A stretch of DNA of 40,301 nucleotides from Candolleomyces eurysporus. Its lineage: Eukaryota > Basidiomycota > Agaricomycetes > Agaricales > Psathyrellaceae. This document shows positions 31,562 through 40,301 of the stretch, piece after piece. Numbering within the stretch: position 1 is the stretch's first letter; each line of letters begins with the position of its first letter. The notes under the pieces were generated by a model. That model saw nothing but the letters and a program-made list of their open reading frames with translations. It searched no databases and was not told where the DNA came from. Where the stretch lies: positions 1-40,301 of the forward strand of contig JANBPK010000984.1 in NCBI GenBank assembly GCA_027579435.1, read 5' to 3'. A program made the translations under genes and the position numbers.

Positions 31562-34500
31562 ATGTCTCCCTTTCCTTGCCCCCAGGCCGTAGACGGCTCG
31601 CCTTTTAGCCCTCCTCCTCTGCACGAGGATGTTACTCTGCCAGAAATCTTTGAATTTCACCGTCGCAGAAATCCAGATCATACACTCCTGCGCTATGACA
31701 CTGGGTCGCTGACTTGGTCAAAGGCGTGCCGCGGCATGGACTATGTCGCCAGAACGGTGTCCGACTTTGCAGGCACGCTGCCCTCAAAGCCAACCGTGGT
31801 GGCCATTCTCGCAGTTGTAGGTGCGTGGGTTGACAGAAGCTGAAGGAGAGATAGATGTATTCACACCACGTCTATCTGTAGATCAGCTTTCATACTTTTC
31901 TCTGATAGCTGGGATTATCCGTGCAGGCTCCTGCGCGTTTCCTATCTCCCCACGCAACTCAGATGCTGCTGTCGCAGATTTGTTACGCAAGTCGGGCGCT
32001 GCTTTTATGCTTGTCAGCCGCGACAAGCCTATGCAGAAGCTTGCACAGGCTGCGAGGCAGCTGCTCGACCGTGACATGCCGTTTATGGATATCCCAAGTT
32101 TCGAGGAGATCTATGAGCAGGCAGATATCACGGAAGCGCCTCCGTCATTGCATCGCAAGAGTGACGAGACGGCCTTGATTCTGCATTCTTCGGGTACTTG
32201 TCCTTGTTCTCCGCATCAAATAAGCGCCTGGATTGACGAACTTTATCTCCAGGATCCACGTCTTTCCCGAAACCGATCTACCTCTCTCACCGCAACCTTA
32301 TTCAATGGGGTCTACAGCCATGTAAGCAGTCTCCGTCTTTACTGAACTGGGCTGTACTCAGCAACGTACACGTACTCAAAGGGTACGGCGAAGTCGACCT
32401 CAGTGGCCGCATCTTATCCAACCATGCACTCCCTTTTTTCCGTACGTCCAGTTCATCCTCTAGTTCCTGGTCCTATAACGACCTTTTCACGCACAGACGC
32501 CATGGGTGTCGTGTCACTATGCTGGGCGGTACGTAGCATGCTCCCTTTTCTCAGCGAACCCAGGCGCTCACTCGGGAACTCTCACATGCAGATGACGACC
32601 GGCGTAACTCTATCCAACTTTGCCCCAAAGTCACCGCCGCACGTCCCAACGCCGGAAAGTATGTTTGAGAGTATAGTCGCGACGAAGAGCCAGCTTTTGT
32701 TTTGTGTGCCGACGTTCTTAGAGGTGGGTCCACCCTTCCCGAATGTTGTTTATTTCATGGAATGTTGATTTTTGGTTGGTAGGAATGGGCTCAAAGTGAA
32801 GAAAAGGTGGTGTTTTTGAAGGGGCTAGACGCAATCGTGAGCATTCCCTCAGGTCAGGCGCTTTCAGCTGGATTGAATCTATCTTCTAGATGTTTGGTGG
32901 TGCGCCTATACATAAACAAACGGGAGATGCGTTACACGAGCAGGGTGTCAAGCTGTACCCTTTCTACGGAGCGTATGTATCCCCACCTCTCCCTCCGCGT
33001 TTTTCCAGCTGATACGGAATATGTATGGTGTGTGAAGGACTGAACTTGGAGGCAGCTCGCAATTTCTTTTGGGTAGGTCAAGTTCCCGATGATCGTACCA
33101 TTCTGTGCTCATTGGTATGTGCGTATTAGCCAACCCGCCAGAAGTTGGTTGGGAATATTTCAAGGTTGGTCCTACGCGTTAAACGAAGTTCTTCTGCCAG
33201 AAGGTTTACTCTACGCGCTTGGTTTTCAGCTCTCCCCACACACAGCGCACCGCTTCGTAGAAGAAGATGGAGCTGCTGATGAGAACGTGTTTCGTCTATT
33301 TTTCAAGGTGCTTTTTCTATCCTTCAGCAATGGCCGGAAGCTGATGTGGAATCATCATTTAGACTTCCCCGACCCATTCACCTGCCGTGTTCAACGCCCA
33401 GGCTGACGACGACCAAACTCCGGCTTACGATACGAATGACTTACTCATACGTCATCCGACTGAAAGGGATTTGTGGAAGATCTATGGAAGGTTGGTTTTG
33501 TCGTCCTTTTCCTCGTCTCTCTTTTTGCTTTTTGAAATCCGGCGACTAGCTGACTCTCATTATCTACAGAGCAGACGATCAGATTATGCACTCCACGGGT
33601 GAGAAGACCAATCCGGGTCCCATAGGTGCGTTCGTTCTTTTCGAGCTTTCCCCGAATCATTGGCTAACCTGAAGGGGATTTTTAACAGAGACGATTATTA
33701 GACGACACCCGAAGGTCAACTGTGCGATTGTATTTGGGAGGGGGAGGTTTCAGGCTGGCATTCTCGTTGAACCGTCGAGTCTCGGTGGGGACGGTAACTT
33801 TGCACGGGAGGCGTTCATTGACGAGATATGGTAAGTCGTCTCCTCCTCACACTTTCCGACCGTCTTGGTTGGGTATCATTCATATCACTGAGCTAACCAC
33901 TGCGGACTGCCGATGATAGGCCTCAAGTCGAAGAAGCCAACCGAATCGCACCGTCTCATAGTCGGATATTCAAAGAGATGATTATCCTTTCGAGCCCGGG
34001 TAAACCGTTCCAGTATACGGCGAAAGGAAGCCCAAGACGACAGGTTGTGATTGATATGTACGGGAAGGAGATCAACGACCTGTACGATGGCACTTCTAGC
34101 CAATGTCCTATGGCCGAAGCGCCAGGGGCGTCCACGGGCTCTACCGAAGAGGTGGATCTTTCGAGCGTGGAAGGTTGTACAAAGTTGGTCAGGAAGGTTT
34201 TTAGAAAGTCATTGAGGTTAGAGGAGGGTGAAGAGTTGAAGGATGACGATGATATTCTTCAGTTGGGGTGCGATAGGTGAGTCGTTCCTCATATAGCAGG
34301 TGATTGAAGGCTGACGACAGATGATGAACGCAGTTTGCAAGCTATATGGATCCGAAACGAGATTCTCTCCTCCATTTCTCGATACTCAGAAACGGCATCC
34401 AAATCGAAAGCCTTAGCGTGCAACTTCGTCTACTCCTACCCGACAGTGGCCTCCCTCGCTCTTCATATCCACGAGAAATGTGCACCACGAGTGGATGGAG

Positions 34501-36239
34501 AAAGTTCCGGTCAGGAGGAAACGGAGGACGAAAAGACCCTCAAGAAGATGCGCGATCTCGTGGAGAAATACAGTCGTGATTTCCCCGTACACGAACCCCA
34601 ACAAACTCCTGGACTCCCTCCTAGTACCAGAGAGGTCGTGCTCCTCACAGGAAGCACAGGCGGGTTAGGCTCGTACCTCCTTGAATCCCTCGTCCTGAAA
34701 CCCGACATTGCAAAAGTGTATGTGCTGAATCGGCCCCATGCCACGGTCTCGAGTGCGGCAAGGCAACTCGATAGCTTCAAGGAGCGNGGGATCGATCCTA
34801 ACTTTTTGGACTTTTCNAAGATCAAGTTTTTGGAAGGCGATTTGGCGGCACCTGAGAATGATTTTGGGCTGGAGGAGGAAGGGATGTTTGAGGAACTGAG
34901 GAAGGAGGTGACTTGTATTATGCATACTGGTAGGTGTCGGTTTGTTTCCCTGCTGACTACCAGGATGACTGATAGTTTGTCTCTATCATTCTAGCGTGGC
35001 GTGTTGATTTCAATGTGGGGATATCGTCCATGGAGCCTCTGATCGCAGGGACTAGGAACCTCATCGACTTTGCACTCTCTTCACAATTGCCAAGGCCGCC
35101 GAGATTCATCTTTGCGAGTTCCATCGGAGTCCTGAGAAGTCAGTCGCAACTCTCTTTTGTCGTCCTTTACCAGACTCTCACCTGAATTCATATTTTAGAC
35201 TATCCAGGAACGGTTGCCCCAGAAGCCTCATTTCCGGATCCAAGCATTGCTTTGGGCTCTGGGTACCCAGAATCTAAATGGGTTGCGGAGCAGGTGCTCA
35301 CTCGTGCGAGAGAATCGACGACGTTGGAGCCTGTTATTGTACGAATTGGACAGCTCTCCGGTGGAAGGAATGGGTATTGGGGTACGTCGGAGTGGGTTCC
35401 GAGCATCGTTCGATCTGCGGAGTTGCTGCATTGCCTACCCCGGAGTCCAGGTGTAAGTCCCCGCCATCATATGTGCTCCAAATGGTTAAAAATACTTATG
35501 CACCTTCGAATAGCTTATTTCCTGGTTCCCAGTCCACACAGCCGCCTCAGCATTGACCGACATTCGGGCCTGCAGTGACCCTTTCCTCCATTTCGTTCAC
35601 CCCGCTCCCATCCCTTGGAACGACATGGTTGAGCTGCTATCCGAGGCCCTTTTAGTGCCCCAAGTCTGTTACAGTGACTGGTTGGGCAAATTGGAGGCAT
35701 GCCAGTCGCTGTCCCAATCAGAAATTGAGTCCAACCCAGCGCTGAAGCTCTTGGAATTCTACCAATCCGTGAGCAAGCTGCCGCCTGTCAGTGACAATGC
35801 AGAGGCGTTTGGGTTCCCCCATCTCTCGACGACGCTGGCAGCTCAAAGGGCCCGATCTCTCCACCCACCAGTTCTTCAGCCACTTGACAGGAAGGACGTC
35901 GCTGCATGGCTGTCGTACTGGAAGTCCGTCGGATTCTTGCAAGCGCCCAGCTTCGACTCGGCTCAATATACGAATACCCTCCTCACGGTGAAGAGGGGAC
36001 TCAGACCGTATTTGGCGCAGCGCTCCTCAGCTTCTAGAGCTGGCGGTCAATCCAGTTCGAGTCGCCTCCGTTCGTCGTCTGTTCCAATGTCCGCGATTCC
36101 GTCGCAAACTTTCGAGCAGGCAAGAACGAATTCAGGGTTGAAGGCACAGATTATTTTGATTATTTCGAATCTTTTATTGTGGTTACGCCTTGCGCTCGCG
36201 CTACCAGTTAGGCTGCTGGCTAACTTGTGCAATCTTTAG
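31562..36239 (+). CDS. NRPS-like carboxylate reductase (adenylation–thiolation–reductase)
   Basis: Nineteen exons are readable (31562–31820, 31882–32193, 32253–32321, 32382–32441, 32497–32528, 32592–32723, 32783–32836, 32890–32972, 33038–33072, 33130–33164, 33230–33307, 33363–33490, 33570–33625, 33689–33830, 33920–34276, 34334–34929, 34995–35138, 35199–35452 and 35514–36239). They sum to 3552 nt, 1183 residues. The adenylation domain shows LILHSSGSTSFPKPIYLSHR (about residue 185), IMFGGAP, YGATELGG and MHSTGEKTNPG. The carrier site is LGCDSLQA, with the phosphopantetheine Ser near residue 611. The reductase has the Rossmann motif LLTGSTGGLGSYLL (about 715) and YPESKWVAE (about 881). By family knowledge it activates a carboxylic acid as an AMP ester, loads it on the carrier and releases an aldehyde or alcohol with NADPH. 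The substrate is not deducible. After the reductase comes a Ser-rich linker and a hydrophobic C-terminus. Ns at 34787 and 34817 fit as ordinary ambiguous bases. It has no biosynthetic cluster around it. Confidence 0.9.
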
Positions 36240-36443
36240 ACCGAGGTGGTTACTTTTCGTTCACTTCTTCTCTCTCTCTTTGCTTCTCTAGATGTATCGT
36301 GTTCGTCTTGTTGGGTATAGATCTATGTAGGGGNCTACTTTCTATATTACACGATTTGTTAATAGGTTATACAGAGCTAATACAGAGCGATTGTCCATGG
36401 GAAGATAGTGTAATGGGGTCAGGTTCAAAACATAGTACGGGCA
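36240..36443. terminator. Convergent 3' intergenic region, NRPS-like / POL2
   Basis: 204 bp separate the two stops. The stretch is T-rich, with TAATAGGTTATAC-like AT-rich elements suited to 3'-end formation for both genes. An N lies at 36334. Confidence 0.4.
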
Positions 36444-39400
36444 CTACCAGCTGGCCAGCATGGTTTGTGCACATTCCTATATCACTTTCGTTAGCGATTT
36501 CGGGGAAGGAAAGGAGGGGAGAGCAGCGTACCTTTAGTCGAGTCAACTTGTACTCCCTTGCAACATTGACGATAGTTTTGAGAGTTTTCCGAGCGTCAGC
36601 TTTGTTCAGAGTATACTGATATGTACCCGAACATTGACACCAGCGAGATACGTTGTCGGATTGAATTTGCTGGCATTTGCCGCAACGAAGATCTTGGGCA
36701 GCAAAGCGGCGTTCAAGGGAGCGAGCTGCGTCGATGAGGCTGAATTCGATAGCTATCCGGTCATATTCTCCTCCACAGTTCGAACATGTCCATCGAGGGT
36801 TCACATCAATATTATTTGGGAGCAGATCTTGGTCCCTGCAGAAGTCGAAGTCGCGCAGAGCGTCGCAGTGTCGGCAAGGGACGTTCGACAGTTTCAGAGG
36901 TTCGCATGGGTTTCGATAGATCGCTTCATTCGCAAACTCCTTCACTCCGATGAGTTCCAGCAGGTTTCGCTTTAGCAATCCAATCTCGACTCGGTATTCT
37001 TTGGCCAGGGAGAAGATAGCGCACACGAATTTGATGAATTCAAGAGTAGGGTTGGTGAGGTGGAGATGGGCGCCTGGGAGTGTAGGGAATTCGAATCTGC
37101 CGTCGGACTCTGGATCCATTGCGTCGTCCTGCTGGCGCTCTTGCAGCGATCCAACCGCCTTCAACATCTTCCTCGTCAACTTCCTTGAAATGAATTCAAC
37201 TACCATGTTGGTTTCGGTCGACTTTGCCGAGTCCTCTCTCTGGGTGCTGTCAGGTGCTTCACTTTGGATTGGGCGCAGAGGTACGCGATTGGAACCGTTA
37301 ACCTTCTTCTTGATGGTCATCAACTCGACGATGAAGTATTGGACAACCGTTTCGAAGTCGGGCTGGACAGCCGGCGGCAGGAAGTGGGCAATGTTCCACC
37401 GCATTTCTATTGGAAGCTCTGCGGGAGGTTCAACAGCCAATGGATCTTCACAGACAATGCCGCCCATGTTTGCTCGGTCCATATACACCAGGAAATCGTA
37501 AAAGCGCTCGGTGTTGAGGTAGATGTGTTGGAATAATTCGTGAGACGTGACCGCGGTCGTGATGTACGTGGCATATGCGTGCGCTGTTCCAGGAGGTTTC
37601 GATGTGGCGAGAAGGATTGTGCTAAAATCTGCGTAGACAACATGAGATCCCAACCGCTTGAATTCGGCGAGAAGTTGGATGAAGGTCTTTCGCATCAGGC
37701 CGTGAAGGAAGCGATGGAGTGATGGGTCGTAGAGTTGGGAAGCTTTGGAAGTTATCCATCTCCAGAAGTGGTCGAGTACAAGCCCAGCTGGACTATGCCC
37801 TTCGTCCTGGATTTTGTCCAGTAACCACCCTTTCACCAGGTTCTTCAAGATACCGAATGTGTGGGTCGAGACCTGGGTGCCTCCAAGCGTAATGTCTCGT
37901 TGGGACTCGCCGTTCTTGTACTCGTCGAGGGTATGGGAGACTGAATCGAAAGAAGTCGCGCCACCGCTTCCTTCCAATTCGTTCACCAAGACGGACTGGA
38001 GAACAGCATTTACTGCCAGGTTGCGGACGGTGACCTCCAAACAGACGTTGGTGTATACTCCGGGAGACAAGAAATCCGTACGAGGCAGATCATCCATCAT
38101 CTGGATATTGCCCTCGATGCCACCAAGGTCAGGTTGGTCGCTGGGAGACCACCACAACACCGAGTCCTGCTGAATCAGGCGGCGAGCGAAAGAGATATCC
38201 GCTAGCAACAAGGGGGTGTCGCCTTCAATATGGCCCACCGGAATATCGTAATAATCGGCGAGTGCGACCATCCTGTCAATCCATGGCCCGAGTGAGAGGT
38301 ACCGCTTGACCAACTTGACGGCTGCGTTAGCCTGCCATGGAAGGCCAGTCAGTAGGTGAGCGTTTTTGGAGGGTGACATGGTGAGGACGGGGAATTTGGA
38401 GAGCTTGGGCAGAAGTCGATCGAAGTAGGAAACATCTTTGCTTGATGAAATGACCGCGATCAGAGACTTGTCCTCGAACAGGCCAAGTTCGCGGGAAATA
38501 GCCTTCAGAGCAGTCGCGTCGTTGGAATGGTAGATAGTTTCGAAGTTGAGGGAGGAAGGATAGGATACGGTGGGGTTACGGCCATAAATCTCTTGCTGCT
38601 TTTCCAAAAGAGAGCTGTAGGTTTCGGCCAAGTTGGGAATCGGTTGGCGTCGAACTGCGGGATCGATGACATGTAACCGGACACTGGCGTTCGGGTAGAA
38701 GACGGCGAAAATTTGGACTGCGCCATTGGCCGTCGTAGCATGATAGAGGAAAATATACTGAGCGTTCTTCCCACCCGAGAGGTATTTGGTATTTGATGAT
38801 CGTTTTCCTCGGTCTAGTTGGTGCAAGTCCAGACCAAGTTGCTGTGCCCTGTTCAAGCTCATCGCCATGTTGTCTGATATGCAAGTCTTGCCCAATTTGA
38901 GCAGAGCTCGGACGACAAGCGGTACCTAGAAGTCGAAATCAGCCTGAATTCATCGGACGAGAGTTGGCCGACATACCTGCAGCTCGAAGACTCCGTCTAC
39001 ATTTGGGTCGTTAGTGAGGTCAATGAAATGCTCCTGTATACTCTGGTAGACGTCTTCTCGGACCGAAAGTTTGTACAGGTTGTGGCATGGGAGGTCATGG
39101 GGGAGACTCCGAACAACTTTATCGTAGGAATAATAATCCCCGCGGAAGAGCTCTTCGGTTGGCTTCTTCAAATGAATGTAGAACTCGCGGGGCACACGCA
39201 AGGGCACCGATGTCAGCTTGGTATCGACCATAATCCAAAGCATGAACCGGCCAGGAATCTTGCTTGGCCGAATCTGCACGATGTCCCAAAAGTTCACCGT
39301 AGCTCGGATTCGGGCCCCTTGGAACATCGACGGCACCGATGTCTGCGCTGTGGCATCTCCCCATCGACGCTGGATTCGATTCCTCCATTTCACTCGCATA

Positions 39401-40301
39401 GACTTGACCCAGCCAGAATAGTTTTGTGTCGGGTCTGGAGGCGGCTCGTCCACGTTTTCTTCTTCCGGCTCCGGAGCCGCAGCAGCCTTCGCTTTGAAAG
39501 GGACGACCGTGAAACCACCTCGGGATTTAGGGACCGACTGCCCATCCTCCATATCCGCCTCGTCGTTGTCCGCTTCTCCTTTGGGCTTGAAGAAATCCGT
39601 CATCTTGTTCTGCTTGAATTTGTCAACAGCCCCTGCAACACGTCTGAACAACCAATCGGGATGTCGAACGCGAGGAACGGGATTCGAGACCTTTTGCATC
39701 GCAGCGGGGATGGTGATGAGTTTCTGAATGACCGACCCAAGTCGCTCGATGTAGTAATCCCAGTCCAGAATCGCTCGGAGGTCGAAGTTGGAGAGACTGT
39801 TGTCCTTCAGCCATTTACGTAGGTAAGTTCGTTTGACGCTCTCCTCGGCTGAGAAGATTGCCACTGGTACCGCACGTTCCGTGACAGGCGCGCCGGCGGG
39901 TTTGGCTGAGATGATGAATTTGCAGGCGAGACCCTTATCCTTGACCATTTGGTCTCCAAGGAACTCTGCTAGACGCCTGGCTGTGCTGATGGAAGTGGAC
40001 TTTTGCCCGCCGTACTCCGCGAGTGTCTTCGACATACTTCTGTTCTCGGCGATAAGGTCGAAGAGTTCTTCGTCGGTGAGCGTCTCGGCTTTGCTGTAGA
40101 GAATGTCGAGCCACTGGTCGGCGACCTGCGCTACTGCTGCGTAACATTCGGGGAGTGTGGTTCCGAGCAAGAACTGTTCGAAGATCTGGGTTTGGAAGAT
40201 CTTGATGAGCTGCAGCTCTCCGCGTCGCTTGACTTCGAACCCTTTCAACTCTGCTAGGGACCCATCATCGTTGAACACGGCATAACGTTTCTTCAGCAGC
40301 T
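36444..40301 (-). CDS. POL2: DNA polymerase epsilon catalytic subunit, C-terminal half (5' end off window)
   Basis: POL2 encodes the leading-strand replicative polymerase. Exons in the window are 40301–38977, 38925–36532 and 36476–36444, which is 1249 residues of a protein of about 2,200. The visible part begins near the end of the polymerase domain ([26 protein letters not shown]-type thumb region, [20 protein letters not shown]). It contains a PCNA-interacting motif, QNKMTDFF, near 39615. It then covers the degenerate, catalytically dead exonuclease–polymerase repeat, and ends with the two zinc or iron–sulfur modules: [13 protein letters not shown] with CSNCGG, and [18 protein letters not shown]. 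The terminal 33-nt exon gives [11 protein letters not shown]. The C-terminal half binds Dpb2 and the CMG helicase. It is intact, with short 51- to 55-nt introns, and is a strong anchor of conserved sequence. Confidence 0.95.

Noticed and set aside
39028..39822. 264-codon plus-strand open frame
   Set aside because: Antisense shadow of the POL2 exon, which is clearly the coding strand.

Overview
The window reads as nuclear DNA of an agaricomycete (mushroom-forming basidiomycete). Most genes are cut by many short GT–AG introns of about 40–75 nt. The gene content fits too: DUF6533-type multi-spanning membrane proteins, basidiomycete F-box-like proteins, a DUF4246 protein, an NRPS-like adenylation–thiolation–reductase and a Cys-rich basidiomycete-type protein. 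Many lone N characters sit beside homopolymers, and at most of these dropping the N restores the reading frame. Gene models below were built by hand, and exon sums were checked for frame.

Left part (1–6.4 kb): a Cys-rich hypothetical gene (minus strand, running off the left edge); the possible end of an LTR retrotransposon; a 444-bp Tc1/mariner-type MITE with roughly 200-bp inverted arms; a decayed F-box relic; and F-box-like gene A.

The main structure is an inverted segmental duplication. The block [F-box-like gene – SSZ1] at about 4.56–8.8 kb on the plus strand recurs on the minus strand at about 21.03–17.0 kb. Copy A of SSZ1 is intact, while copy B is a pseudogene with a stop at codon 3 and several deletions. 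Both F-box-like copies remain open. Between the arms lie a seven-blade TUP1-like WD40 gene, a DUF4246 gene and a truncated 5' fragment of a UBP14-type deubiquitinase gene that abuts the SSZ1 pseudogene.

The 21–26.7 kb stretch is gene-poor and repeat-rich. It holds one intact 14-exon DUF6533 membrane-protein gene flanked by two C-terminal relics of the same family, a diverged direct repeat, a degenerate CACCACAAACTTTT array, and an unidentified N-dense coding-like segment.

The right part (26.8–40.3 kb) is mostly ordinary housekeeping sequence: an ACT-domain protein; NAF1 (H/ACA snoRNP assembly) divergent from a truncated mitochondrial EF-Ts gene; a CAMK-like kinase whose tail meets the broken EF-Ts at a single N (29711); an NRPS-like carboxylate reductase of about 1183 residues with a hydrophobic C-terminal tail, divergent from the kinase; and, convergent with it, the C-terminal 1249 residues of DNA polymerase epsilon (POL2), cut by the right edge.

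The genes do not form one pathway. The window mixes conserved single-copy genes with one secondary-metabolism-type enzyme and a duplicated, decaying island.
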